A DNA stretch of 41,234 nt. Origin: a virus. Positions 7,368 through 15,724 of the stretch are shown piece by piece. The stretch is from positions 1 through 41,234 of IMG/VR virus record IMGVR_UViG_3300030098_003784, one strand, 5' to 3'. Under the pieces are notes generated by a model. That model was not told the origin of the DNA and made no database searches. It was given only the letters and a program-made list of their open reading frames with translations. Made by a program: the position numbers and the translations under genes. How positions within the stretch are numbered: the stretch's first letter is position 1; each line of letters starts with the position of its first letter.

Positions 7368-7724
7368 TTGGCTTTAGCGTATACAGTAACACTACTGGCA
7401 GACCACAATGGTATAACTAACCCAAAAGTTATGGGTAATGAGTACTTTGTTGATGCAGTAATAGATGTAACTTCCCATGTGGCAGCAGGGGCTGTAATCC
7501 CTGCTAGCCAATTTGGGTTAGAAACAATTACTGCTGCTTGCATAACAGGAACAGAAGGTGGAAACACTAGACTACCTTTTATCGAAGCAAGCGCAGCAGG
7601 GGCTTATGAGTCATCAAGTTCGATTGCTCTTATCTTTACAAGTTTAGACGGCACTAATGCAACAGTTGCAGATGATGGCGACCCTACTTGTGCAGTAAGA
7701 GTAAGAGTTTGGGGCCTAATATAA
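7368..7724 (+). CDS. Small capsid-associated protein (putative decoration/cement)
   Basis: The 118-aa product starts with TTG 7368, four bases after AGGTGAT. It is beta-rich, has almost no Lys after the first third, and ends in the strand-like CAVRVRVWGLI, a common ending for small head proteins encoded behind the coat gene. The position right after the coat protein suggests a decoration or minor head protein. No fold was identified. Confidence 0.75.
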   Translation: MALAYTVTLLADHNGITNPKVMGNEYFVDAVIDVTSHVAAGAVIPASQFGLETITAACITGTEGGNTRLPFIEASAAGAYESSSSIALIFTSLDGTNATVADDGDPTCAVRVRVWGLI

Positions 7725-7734
7725 GGTGATACCT

Positions 7735-8124
7735 TTGGCAGTAATAACTAACAAAAGTGAAAAGAGGGTTAGGGGAGGCCATTTCGGTACTCTCCTACCC
7801 TCCGAAACAACGGAATTACCTGCCTCTTTAGCAGTACACTACTTAGGTTGGCATCAATTAGATGTTGATTTTAAAGGTGAAGATTTAACAAAAAGTGTTG
7901 ATGAACTCTTATTGTTAACTTTAAAAAGAACTTTAAAATTAGATGCAAATTTAGATGCAAAGGGTGTGGCACAATTGCTAAGCCCTGTAAAAAAGACACT
8001 TTTAGACAAAGTAAAAGATAATACTTTGGATAAAGTTAAACCTAAATCTAAAGTGACTAAAGAACAACCTCCGGCTGTTGAAGAAGTAGTTGAAGAAACT
8101 ACTAAAGAGATAGTTGAAGAGTGA
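7735..8124 (+). CDS. Small head-region protein with charged Lys/Glu tail
   Basis: The frame can be opened at GTG 7726, but TTG 7735 lies exactly four bases after AGGTGAT, matching the TTG start of the previous gene, and is preferred (129 aa). Residues 1-45 look folded (HFGTLLPSETTELPASLAVHYLGWHQLDV) and resemble small neck or head proteins that follow the coat gene. The rest is helical and then a Lys/Glu-rich, probably disordered tail ending VEETTKEIVEE. Function is unknown. Confidence 0.72.
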   Translation: MAVITNKSEKRVRGGHFGTLLPSETTELPASLAVHYLGWHQLDVDFKGEDLTKSVDELLLLTLKRTLKLDANLDAKGVAQLLSPVKKTLLDKVKDNTLDKVKPKSKVTKEQPPAVEEVVEETTKEIVEE

Positions 8125-8176
8125 AACCGTTATAATCGGGTTATCTCTTCGCCTTAACATAGGGAACGGTGAAAAC

Positions 8177-8458
8177 ATGGTACAAGGATGTAGAACAAGT
8201 GGAAATCAAACAGCATCTGCTTTGATATTTAGTGGGCAATGTAAACTAGTAAGTATACATGCAACTAATATTCATGCAGATGCAGCAGCATCACTTATAT
8301 TGTACGATAATACTGCGGCTTCGGGCACAGTAGTAGCGACAATGAGTATAAACCCCGGTTTATGCATGGAATTTGACATGCACGGTGTAAAATGTGAAAA
8401 TGGATTGTATTTAACACTTGCAAATGGTACACCTCATGTAACCGTCGAATATGCTTAA
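8177..8458 (+). CDS. Small beta-sandwich-like structural protein (93 aa)
   Basis: An upstream in-frame TTG at 8114 exists, but ATG 8177 is four bases after GGTGA and gives a compact 93-aa protein. The sequence alternates hydrophobic strands (ASLILYDNT, TVVATMSI, GLYLTLANG, VTVEYA) with Gly/Thr turns, like small decoration or accessory virion proteins. Three Cys are present, without a metal-binding pattern. In the 52-base gap before it, ACCGTT (8126) and AACGGT (8165) could pair over the SD, but the stem is weak. Confidence 0.7.
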   Translation: MVQGCRTSGNQTASALIFSGQCKLVSIHATNIHADAAASLILYDNTAASGTVVATMSINPGLCMEFDMHGVKCENGLYLTLANGTPHVTVEYA

Positions 8459-8470
8459 GGGGAAGAGATA

Positions 8471-8845
8471 ATGCCGGCATTAGAAAAAGATACGAAATTA
8501 GTAATGACAATATTGTTCGTAGGAACAGTAAGTGGAGCAAATGTGTACTTCTACTCCAATTATGGAGCAGATTTACCGTGGACTCATTTATCACATGCTG
8601 TTCTTTTCGGATTAATAACTGTTGGAGCCATTATGGGATTGAAGGCTTTCTTCGATTTAGTAATGAACGAGAGAATGGAATTATGGTTTTTAGACCGTAA
8701 AATAAAGTTATATTGGGAACGTAAGGCTAGAGAGAATCAGCAAAGACAACGCTTGAGAGAAACTATGGTGCAATACAATATACCAGTACAATCACCACAA
8801 GGTGACGAAATAGGTAATGAATTTTTAGCCGCTATTGAGAGATAG
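8471..8845 (+). CDS. Two-helix membrane protein with basic cytosolic tail
   Basis: The 124-aa product starts at ATG 8471 behind GGGGAAGAGAT. It has two hydrophobic helices, around residues 10-27 (VMTILFVGTVSGANVYF) and 42-62 (HAVLFGLITVGAIMGLKAFF). A long charged helix rich in Arg, Lys and Gln follows (residues 65-105). It is the first gene of a cassette with another membrane protein and a GTPase. It could be a membrane anchor or partner for the GTPase, or a holin-like protein; topology alone does not decide. Confidence 0.78.
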   Translation: MPALEKDTKLVMTILFVGTVSGANVYFYSNYGADLPWTHLSHAVLFGLITVGAIMGLKAFFDLVMNERMELWFLDRKIKLYWERKARENQQRQRLRETMVQYNIPVQSPQGDEIGNEFLAAIER

Positions 8846-8856
8846 GGGGTATTAAT

Positions 8857-9060
8857 TTGGTACTAGATTTCGGTCTAAATGAACAAACAGTTTATGATAT
8901 GACAAGGGCACATTCTGCCGATGTTTTTTTTATTAAACTTAGGGCTTGGACTTGGGGTTTAATATGCTCCATTGGTTCATTACTAATTGGTAATATTTTA
9001 GGAGATTATGACATTAGTATACTGGGAGGATTATACAACTGGATAACGGGGTTGTTTTGA
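8857..9060 (+). CDS. Small membrane protein (67 aa)
   Basis: TTG 8857 is the start, preceded by AGGGGGT. One clear transmembrane helix covers about residues 31-49 (TWGLICSIGSLLIGNILG). A second, weaker hydrophobic stretch follows to the end (ISILGGLYNWITGLF). The stop codon abuts the ATG of the GTPase gene, so the two are probably co-translated. It may anchor the GTPase at the membrane; this is inferred from gene order. Confidence 0.7.
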   Translation: MVLDFGLNEQTVYDMTRAHSADVFFIKLRAWTWGLICSIGSLLIGNILGDYDISILGGLYNWITGLF

Positions 9061-9726
9061 ATGTCCTTAATGGCGGGGTTTGCAGTTATATGTGCAGATG
9101 CCGCAGTAGGTTTGTATAATCGTTTTCATGCTTTTCCTTTTGGTATTTATGGTGCGGCTAAAGTAGGTAAAACTACTATGCACCATCAATTAAGGACTAG
9201 AGGTGAAGTACCTGAAATAAAGAAAAGAACAGAAGGATTACAAAGGGCTTCAAGAAAAATGGTTAAAATAGATGGTGATGTCAGGACTTTAAAGGCGGCA
9301 GACGTAGGGGGGCAATCACAATATTGGCATGAGTGGGCTAAGGATTTAAAAAACCGTAAAGTTCAGTATGTTATTTTTATGATAGATGATAGGCATTTAG
9401 CCCAAACATACAACTTAGAACATATGTTAGCATGGCAATTTTTAGTTGATTTAATAGTAGATGATTATTGGAGGATGGGAAGAAAATCTAAAAAGAAAAA
9501 GCATTTTCCAAAAGCAGTAGGTATATGGGCAAATAAATATGATGAATGGGGTAAGAAATATGAATACAACGGACCTATCGAGAAACATCCAATTTTTGAA
9601 CCGTTCAGGCATGGAATGCAGAGACTTAACGATAAGGGTATACCAACGTACAAATACATCGTTTCCGCTAAATCGGATTCAGAGATGGTATATAGAGGAA
9701 TTATGACAATGATTAGTGATTATTAG
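9061..9726 (+). CDS. Arf/SR-beta-like small GTPase
   Basis: The 221-aa protein carries the full set of Ras-superfamily signatures in the right order and spacing: G1 GAAKVGKT (31-38), G3 DVGGQ (81-85), G4 NKYD (158-161) and G5 SAK (202-204). A Thr near residue 57 may serve switch I. DxGGQ is typical of Arf and SR-beta relatives. The first 20 residues are hydrophobic (MAGFAVICADAAVGL), reminiscent of the membrane-proximal end of SR-beta. A Lys-rich insert (RKSKKKKH) lies before G4. It should bind and hydrolyse GTP, with a role at a membrane suggested by the two preceding genes. A GTPase of this kind inside a head/neck gene block is unexpected. Confidence 0.85.
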   Translation: MSLMAGFAVICADAAVGLYNRFHAFPFGIYGAAKVGKTTMHHQLRTRGEVPEIKKRTEGLQRASRKMVKIDGDVRTLKAADVGGQSQYWHEWAKDLKNRKVQYVIFMIDDRHLAQTYNLEHMLAWQFLVDLIVDDYWRMGRKSKKKKHFPKAVGIWANKYDEWGKKYEYNGPIEKHPIFEPFRHGMQRLNDKGIPTYKYIVSAKSDSEMVYRGIMTMISDY

Positions 9727-9734
9727 GTGATAAA

Positions 9735-10361
9735 ATGATGAACTTTAATTCAGGATTAATAGGAACGAACGTACAAGGGCCATTAGGTTCTACTTTAGAT
9801 ATGGCTAGAGCCCCCGGCCCAGTAATGGAATATCAATTTAAAAGTACTAAACCAAAAGCACAATTAAAAGAACTAAGGAAAGTTTTAATTCCAGAAAGAA
9901 AAAAATTTATTTTTAAATTAGGTAATAAATTCAATGTTAGACATAGGTGTATTGTATGTGGTGCTTCTCATCAATGGGAACCATCTGATGCATTAAGGCC
10001 GGGGATTGTACTATCTAAGGTAACAAAAGGTAGGCCAATGCAGGGTACATATTGTCCAAAACATGCGGGTATGTTTAAGCAATTTGAAATGTTGCAAGAT
10101 GAGGTTTTAGCCAGTAAACATGGCTTAGAATTCAAAAAGTATATCCCTAGACCCAAAGTGCCAGTAATGCAGCGGGGGCCGATGACCAACCTAGCACAAA
10201 AAGATGTAGCGTCTTTAATAGGAGTAGGATGGACAATTGCACCACCACAAGCAACAACACAAAATGTAGAACAAAGGTATCTAACATTGATGACGGAAAT
10301 AGAAGGAAAACTAAAAGAAATAAGTCAATTAGTAGGAGTGATAGAAAATGGTAAGAAGTAG
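9735..10361 (+). CDS. Zinc-binding protein of unknown function
   Basis: The 208-aa product starts at ATG 9735 behind AGGTGAT. A likely zinc site is formed by C72-x2-C75 and C107-x2-H110, separated by about 31 residues, like a treble-clef or zinc-ribbon layout. The N-terminal 35 residues are Gly/Pro-rich, and residues 38-66 are very basic. The C-terminal part is helical and ends in a coiled-coil-like segment (LMTEIEGKLKEISQLVGVI). It follows the GTPase by eight bases and may work with it. It overlaps the next gene by 14 bases. Confidence 0.78.
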   Translation: MMNFNSGLIGTNVQGPLGSTLDMARAPGPVMEYQFKSTKPKAQLKELRKVLIPERKKFIFKLGNKFNVRHRCIVCGASHQWEPSDALRPGIVLSKVTKGRPMQGTYCPKHAGMFKQFEMLQDEVLASKHGLEFKKYIPRPKVPVMQRGPMTNLAQKDVASLIGVGWTIAPPQATTQNVEQRYLTLMTEIEGKLKEISQLVGVIENGKK

Positions 10362-11019
10362 TACATTAAATAACGCACTGGCAACACAACAACAAAGCCA
10401 GTTTAAAAATATAAATAATCTGTTAACTTTACAAGATAACCATGTTGAAGAATTTTTTCAATATCATGGTGCTGAATTTTTAACAGCATTAGAAAAATTA
10501 CTGGAAGATGTAACTGAAAGAGTAGTTAGTAAAATGTTGTCTAAATTAGAATTTGTCTCAGGCCAAAATGGGCATATGACAATACAAGCAGATTGTTTAA
10601 GAGAGTATGAGAGAATTACAGAAGAAAATATTCAATTAGATATTCAAGCAATATTAATGTCTGCTATTAATGAAGAAGTTGTGGGACAAAGGAGAATGGC
10701 TAAACAACAATATTTAGAATCACAAGGATTTAGTCCACAGACTTCAGGAATGGGTGGTGCGCCACAACAAGGAGGCCCACAAGGAAATATCCAAGGGCAA
10801 CCTATGGGCGGCCAAATGAATCAACAAATGTCTATGCAACAAAACGCTATGAATAATACATCAGGCTACCCAGTGCCACCGGCAGGTTATGATAATTACA
10901 ATAACCCATATTGGATTGACCAAAATACTGGTCAAATGACATATAGCCCCCCTAGTAGTGGATTAGGTCTAGGTAAAATGGTTGCAAAAGGGGCGGCGTG
11001 GGCTAAATGGTTAGCATAG
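10348..11019 (+). CDS. Helical protein with Gln/Gly/Met-rich tail (unknown)
   Basis: ATG 10348 follows GGAGTGAT and overlaps the previous gene. Residues 1-125 are helical (HVEEFFQYHGAEFLTALEKLL, then ERVVSKMLSKLEFVSG). Residues 125-200 are low complexity, rich in Gln, Gly, Met and Pro. The C-terminus is Gly/Ala-rich and amphipathic (GLGLGKMVAKGAAWAKWLA). No family was recognised. A minor virion or ejected internal protein would fit this composition, but there is no direct evidence. Confidence 0.75.
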   Translation: MVRSSTLNNALATQQQSQFKNINNLLTLQDNHVEEFFQYHGAEFLTALEKLLEDVTERVVSKMLSKLEFVSGQNGHMTIQADCLREYERITEENIQLDIQAILMSAINEEVVGQRRMAKQQYLESQGFSPQTSGMGGAPQQGGPQGNIQGQPMGGQMNQQMSMQQNAMNNTSGYPVPPAGYDNYNNPYWIDQNTGQMTYSPPSSGLGLGKMVAKGAAWAKWLA

Positions 11020-12116
11020 AGTATTACGACGGAAGCGAAATAGACTTTGAGGAAATTGATTTCCAAAAAGTACTAACTAAATACGTTTTTACTTGTTATG
11101 GTGAAACTTCGGGTGGATGTGAAAAAAGTGATAATATAGATGATTGGGTTGCAGAACTTGATGAACAATTTGATTCTAATGTGTGGGATGAAAAACAAGG
11201 TAAACAAAGATTACTGGATGCTTGGGATAAATTACAAAATACAACTATTTGGAGATTATTAAAGTTAGAAGAAACTAAGCAAAATGAAACTATCCAAAAT
11301 TTATTTGAGAATGTTTTTGACAATCCTTTTGAAAAAAAGTCTTTGAAAAATAAAAAATTTAAAGAATTCTATAATACTAATTTCACTAGTGTTTTAACAG
11401 GGGTAGGGCCTGAAAAAGAAGGTTGGGAAAATAAAATCCCTAAAATAGTTTGGTTACAAGAAAGTGGGTTAAAAATAAAAGTAAGAGATTTAAAAAGAAA
11501 AGGTTTGAGATTTAAAATGTTTTACGAACCTGATTATACATCATATATAAGAAAAAATATTAGTGGTGGAAGTTTTATAGTTTTGAAAGATAATGAAAAA
11601 AATGAATGGTTAAAGGAAAATGGGATAGAAACTAAAGATATAGAATTGAATGGTAAATTAACTGAATTAAGTAATTCTATCAATAAAAGTTTAGAACAAA
11701 TTTTAGATGATGTAAGAAGAAAATTAAAAAGAAAAGGTAAAACTAAAACTTATAAGGTTTTACTTAAGGATATAGAAAAGGATAATCAATTTAAAAAAGA
11801 TATTCTTGACCTTATGTATACTACTTTTGAAAAAGAAGCCCCAATTGACGGGCTGCACCCATTATTGAAAAATGTCTATGAGTTTGAGATAAAATCCCCA
11901 ATAGGTAAAGGGGTAGGGTCAACATATACATTAACTATTTCTAAAAAAGGTGTAGTTGATTTAACCCAACCCGCAGGAGTAGTAGCAGGTGAAAAAGGGA
12001 TTAAAACTGGAAAAAGAAAAACAATTGGGGGATATATTAAACAAATGGGCAACTTTGTAGATAGTATAACTAGTAGGAATACAGAAATAAAAAGACTTAT
12101 AGAGGGGTTACAATGA
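11007..12116 (+). CDS. Unknown lysine-rich protein (369 aa)
   Basis: The product is a 369-aa, Lys/Glu/Asn-rich soluble protein without membrane segments or recognised motifs. Four Trp sit in the first 75 residues. The middle has a strongly basic helix (DDVRRKLKRKGKTKTYK). The C-terminus has a Gly-rich loop and the helix GGYIKQMGNFVDSI. ATG 11007 overlaps the previous stop, and the 3' end overlaps the connector gene (ATGA). Its place before the connector is where head-closure or minor head proteins are often encoded. It is not a recognisable portal. Confidence 0.75.
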   Translation: MVSIEYYDGSEIDFEEIDFQKVLTKYVFTCYGETSGGCEKSDNIDDWVAELDEQFDSNVWDEKQGKQRLLDAWDKLQNTTIWRLLKLEETKQNETIQNLFENVFDNPFEKKSLKNKKFKEFYNTNFTSVLTGVGPEKEGWENKIPKIVWLQESGLKIKVRDLKRKGLRFKMFYEPDYTSYIRKNISGGSFIVLKDNEKNEWLKENGIETKDIELNGKLTELSNSINKSLEQILDDVRRKLKRKGKTKTYKVLLKDIEKDNQFKKDILDLMYTTFEKEAPIDGLHPLLKNVYEFEIKSPIGKGVGSTYTLTISKKGVVDLTQPAGVVAGEKGIKTGKRKTIGGYIKQMGNFVDSITSRNTEIKRLIEGLQ

Positions 12117-13180
12117 AGTATTCATCACCGTCAGATTATACAGCCATCGCTCCTAGTTACAGCACAGGTGCAGGTTTTTACACAGATAAGGGTAAAATTT
12201 CTTCCCTTCTTCAATTACCTGCCTTTAGTTCATCTACGAGTCCTACACAAGCAGAAGTTGGAGAATTGATAAAGAGGGCAGAAGATTATGTGGATGAAAT
12301 TACTGGTACTTCGTTTAGGCCAATTTTATACACGGATGAAGTACACAATTTTACATTTACTGGAGTTATGTACAATTTTCCTCGCTATTATAATGATTAT
12401 GTGGGATTCGTACAATTAGATAATGCCAACATTAGAAAAATTATTCGTTTAGAAGCATGGCAAGGAAATTCTTGGACAGATTTAGCCTCTGCAACTGCAA
12501 CAGTAACTGTTAGTGATTATACTAATGTTACAAGTGTGGTGTTAACTTTACCTAATAGTGGAACTTCTTTTACTTTAACAGCAGGTACAACTAACGCACG
12601 TTTCAATAAATTATACGGTAATAAAACTACAGCGCAGGAATTGGCCTATTTAATCAATGAGGTTTTTCCTGCAACAACTTCTGACATTACAGGAGCAACT
12701 GCACCTAAATCTTTAAGCAATATTTCTAGTTATTTTTATGCTACTGTAGATTCAGAAGACCAAACTAAAGTAGTTATATCTTCTTTACTAGCAGGTGAAG
12801 ATGGAACTGAATGTACTATTGCAGTAAATGGTTCAGGCTTAAGTAAAAGTGATTTTACAGATAAAGAAGATATGGCTAGGCTTGGAGACTTTTGGACTAT
12901 TGGGCCGGAAGGTCGTATTTTCTTTAGGTCCAATTTCCCATATAATCATTTAAATTCATTAAGGGTAACTTATTTAGCAGGGAAAACTAGAGTACCTTCT
13001 GTTATTACAGATGCTACTACTAAACTTGCAGCATGTGACATTTTAAGACATGATGATTCAACTGTTTTGATTGCTGAATCAGGGGCACAAATAGACATTA
13101 AAAGTAAGTATGACCTTCTAAGGCAAGAGGCTTTAGATATTCTAAATACCCAAAAAGAATATGTTTATTTGATTGAGTGA
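12113..13180 (+). CDS. Head-tail connector/adaptor with inserted beta domain
   Basis: The N-terminal part (residues 30-70: ISSLLQLPAF, then GELIKRAEDYVDEITGTSFRP) and the C-terminal part (residues 255-350: SLRVTYLAG, VITDATTKLAACDILRHDD, then a long helix) match the layout of gp6/gp15-like head-tail adaptors. Between them lies an extra Thr/Ser-rich beta domain (about residues 127-241). It resembles a domain in the giant tail protein. The 355-aa length is well above the 100-200 aa of simple adaptors because of this insert. The ATG overlaps the previous stop. The protein should sit below the portal and connect the head to the tail. Confidence 0.7.
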   Translation: MKYSSPSDYTAIAPSYSTGAGFYTDKGKISSLLQLPAFSSSTSPTQAEVGELIKRAEDYVDEITGTSFRPILYTDEVHNFTFTGVMYNFPRYYNDYVGFVQLDNANIRKIIRLEAWQGNSWTDLASATATVTVSDYTNVTSVVLTLPNSGTSFTLTAGTTNARFNKLYGNKTTAQELAYLINEVFPATTSDITGATAPKSLSNISSYFYATVDSEDQTKVVISSLLAGEDGTECTIAVNGSGLSKSDFTDKEDMARLGDFWTIGPEGRIFFRSNFPYNHLNSLRVTYLAGKTRVPSVITDATTKLAACDILRHDDSTVLIAESGAQIDIKSKYDLLRQEALDILNTQKEYVYLIE

Positions 13181-13184
13181 TATT

Positions 13185-13412
13185 ATGTTTAATAGGGTAT
13201 TAAATGATTTAGTAAATAGTGAAAGAAAACTAAGAGAATTAATTGCTTTAGAAAAAGAAAGAGAAGCAATGATTGCAGAATATTTTCCTCAATTTCAAAG
13301 AAGTTTAGATGATGATGAATGGGCAAGAGAAGCACAAAAAAAATTAGCAAAACAAATTGATGTTCAAATTTCAGAAATAATAAATAAAGAAGTAGGTGGT
13401 AAACTTGGATGA
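13185..13412 (+). CDS. Small helical protein of the neck region (75 aa)
   Basis: The frame opens at TTG 13173, but GTGAT followed three bases later by ATG 13185 gives a better start, the same form as that of the tape measure gene. The product is a single charged helical hairpin (ERKLRELIALEKEREAMIAEYF and AQKKLAKQIDVQISEIINKE). It is the size of small neck or head-completion accessory proteins, but no family is recognised. Confidence 0.65.
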   Translation: MFNRVLNDLVNSERKLRELIALEKEREAMIAEYFPQFQRSLDDDEWAREAQKKLAKQIDVQISEIINKEVGGKLG

Positions 13413-13989
13413 GGTAACTTTCCTTACAAATTTATTAATTGGTCATGGTGGTACTGATGAAGGTGGAAGTAGTATTTCTATGACTCCAACTACTGTTGGT
13501 GGTGCGACAAATAGTTGGTCACAATCTGCTACTGATAAGGGTTTAACTAATCATAAAGTTACACCTACAATTGTTGATATTCGTAATTTAAAAAAGAATA
13601 AAGCAATGAGAGTTGACCTATCATCTACTGGTGATAGTACTACTTCTGATTTGCTTGTAGTTTTTGAAGAAGGGCAAACAATTTCCTATCCTACTATTAA
13701 TTGGGATGTTAGAAATGAGGAGTATACTTTGGTAGTACATATTAGAACGATACAGGATACAAGAGCCTCTAGTGACACTTGGGCAAGGGATAGGTTGGAG
13801 AGTTTATATAAAGTGCTACGACATCGGCTTGAATCGAACAGAAAGGGGGCAACGGTGACTGTCGGAAGTAATTCAGCAAAAATAGACCAAATTTTTATGG
13901 GTAATAGAACTGAATCTAATGATAGGAGCAAGCGAATATTCGGATACAAAGTAAATGTAACATTGAAGAGATTCGCCGTAACCCTGTAA
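13405..13989 (+). CDS. Putative tail completion/terminator protein
   Basis: TTG 13405 lies four bases after AGGTGGT and is preferred over GTG 13396; the protein has 194 aa. Residues 85-130 (EEYTLVVHIRTIQD, then WARDRLESLYKVLRHRLESN) and the final strand (IFGYKVNVTLKRFAV) follow the strand-helix-strand pattern of lambda gpU-like tail terminators. The gene sits just before the tail tube gene, the standard position. It would cap the tail tube and join it to the head. The N-terminal 60 residues are Gly/Ser/Thr-rich. Confidence 0.62.
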   Translation: MDEVTFLTNLLIGHGGTDEGGSSISMTPTTVGGATNSWSQSATDKGLTNHKVTPTIVDIRNLKKNKAMRVDLSSTGDSTTSDLLVVFEEGQTISYPTINWDVRNEEYTLVVHIRTIQDTRASSDTWARDRLESLYKVLRHRLESNRKGATVTVGSNSAKIDQIFMGNRTESNDRSKRIFGYKVNVTLKRFAVTL

Positions 13990-14009
13990 GTAAGTAAAGG
14001 TGAATAGTA

Positions 14010-15581
14010 ATGGCAATAGAAAACAGCGATATATTTTTAGGAAGTGGGGCAAGTTTAACACTTGTACCGGAAGTGGATTTTTATTTTAAACCCGCAACAA
14101 CAAGTACAACATTAATACAAATGGAAACAACTAATGCAGTTCAATTCCAATTAGTAACTGATATGTATGTTGGTTGTACTCTTGATTGGTATGATAATGG
14201 AGTTTATACCTCCTCACATACTATCACTTCTAATGATAATGACACCTTTACAATAACCCCCGCTACTGGTGCAGCGGTAGTTACTGCTGATGATGAATTT
14301 GTGTTAAGGGCATATGGCGCACCTTGCCCTGCTCCTGATTCTGCTAATGATGGGAGTGGTAGACTTAGACTACATGCTGATAATTGGTTAGGATTAGTTG
14401 AATCTGCAACATTCCCAACTGTTGAAGTTGAGACTAAACAATTAAATTTAGCACTTGGAGGAACAAGAAACTTTACTCATCAATATAAAGGAATAGAAAC
14501 TGCAACTGGTGGTAATATAGGTTTAGTTTGTAACCATGTAACTTGGTTATATTATTTCTTAGGAACATGTACCAATATAAGTTTTGCAAGTGGGACTTCT
14601 ACAAGTCAACACCCAACTAATTATCACACTGGTACTGCGGCACATAAATTATATTTCCACGGAACTAGTGCTACTTCCCATATAGATACAGGCCCATTCA
14701 TTTACAGGGTTAATTCCGTTAGTGGTGGCGACCATATTGTACCACCATTAATGGCAACTGTTGATGATACTGTAGCAGATATAGATAGTATTACTTATCC
14801 AGTAACTGATTCTACTTATGTAAGTTACACATTTGCAGAAGCAAATAATTCTGAATTACCTTCTTTTGCTCTTGAGCAAAGTATGAGTAAGTTAGCAACT
14901 AACCCTCTAAGGACAGATACAGATAATGATGGTCTTGAAGATTTAAACTTTGTAAGGGTTGCTAGAGGTAATAGGGTAAATACATTAACTATGACGGCTA
15001 ATGAAAATGAAGAACTTAAAATGACTATGGATTTGAATACTAGGGCAGTTAATACTCTTGATAAATCACAAACTGCGGGTTATGATTCAAGAGGAGGACA
15101 AGCAACAGATTCAAGTTTATTTAATTTCACTAGTGATGAAGGTCATCTTGAACCATTCTTCTTTTCTGATGGGACTATTGAAATGTATGGAAGTACATTC
15201 TTAAAGATAACTAACTTTTCCTTAACTATGAATAATAACTTAATGGATAAAAGATTTGTTGGTATTGGTAGTAAAAGTGTTAAAGATGGTATACCTGCAC
15301 AAAGAACTTATGAGGTTTCACTAACGGCAATGGTAACAGATGATAAATTATTTACTGAATTATTAAGTTCAAATGAAAATAATGACACTTCACAATCATT
15401 GAAATTATCATTCACAAAGAATACTTCTGAAACATTTACTTTAGAGTTTGATGATTATTTCATGGCTGCTAATAATTGGACTATTCCCGAAGATAAAGGG
15501 CCAATTATGGTTGAAGCAACTTTAATGCCTAGAACATTAACGGCTTGTACGACTACAACTCATTGGATTTTACAAGGGTGA
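14010..15581 (+). CDS. Major tail (tube) protein
   Basis: The 523-aa beta-rich protein lies between the tail completion gene and the tail chaperones, the position of the tail tube protein. AGGTGAAT precedes ATG 14010. The N-terminus (ENSDIFLGSGASLTLVPE) resembles tube proteins. Long Thr/Ser-rich strands dominate, and a segment with LRTDTDNDGLED looks like a calcium-binding loop. The C-terminal third (FLKITNFSLTMNNN, then VSLTAMVTDDKLF) shows the repeated strand pattern of tube folds. It is longer than most tube proteins, so it probably carries extra surface domains. No sheath protein is seen, which favours a siphovirus tail. Confidence 0.72.
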   Translation: MAIENSDIFLGSGASLTLVPEVDFYFKPATTSTTLIQMETTNAVQFQLVTDMYVGCTLDWYDNGVYTSSHTITSNDNDTFTITPATGAAVVTADDEFVLRAYGAPCPAPDSANDGSGRLRLHADNWLGLVESATFPTVEVETKQLNLALGGTRNFTHQYKGIETATGGNIGLVCNHVTWLYYFLGTCTNISFASGTSTSQHPTNYHTGTAAHKLYFHGTSATSHIDTGPFIYRVNSVSGGDHIVPPLMATVDDTVADIDSITYPVTDSTYVSYTFAEANNSELPSFALEQSMSKLATNPLRTDTDNDGLEDLNFVRVARGNRVNTLTMTANENEELKMTMDLNTRAVNTLDKSQTAGYDSRGGQATDSSLFNFTSDEGHLEPFFFSDGTIEMYGSTFLKITNFSLTMNNNLMDKRFVGIGSKSVKDGIPAQRTYEVSLTAMVTDDKLFTELLSSNENNDTSQSLKLSFTKNTSETFTLEFDDYFMAANNWTIPEDKGPIMVEATLMPRTLTACTTTTHWILQG

Positions 15582-15586
15582 TTAAA

Positions 15587-15724
15587 ATGGTTTCATACGG
15601 AGATAGATATAGGGCTAAACAGGCTGAGCGTAAAGAAAAGGCATTAAAAGCACAACAAAGAAAAGAAAGAAGAGGCCGACCTAAAAAAGTAGTAGAAGTA
15701 GTTGAGGCAGATGAAGAAGAGTAA
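15587..15724 (+). CDS. AT-hook microprotein (45 aa)
   Basis: This short gene starts at ATG 15587, eight bases after GGGTGAT begins, and ends at TAA 15724. The first 34 residues are extremely basic. Residues 28-34 (RRGRPKK) are a classic AT-hook, which binds the minor groove of AT-rich DNA. The last ten residues are acidic (EVVEADEEE). The SD, the spacing after the tail tube gene and the overlap with the next gene support it. A role in binding viral DNA is inferred; the motif could also arise by chance in such a basic peptide. Confidence 0.6.
   Translation: MVSYGDRYRAKQAERKEKALKAQQRKERRGRPKKVVEVVEADEEE

Noticed and set aside
8126-8170. TATAAT-like box and a 6-bp inverted repeat before the gene at 8177
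   Set aside because: The box is about 45 bases from the start, too far for a leaderless archaeal promoter, and the stem is short with a 33-base loop.
11007-12116. 369-aa protein as the portal
   Set aside because: The size and position are possible, but it lacks the helix and clip layout and motifs of portal proteins; a portal is more likely left of the window.
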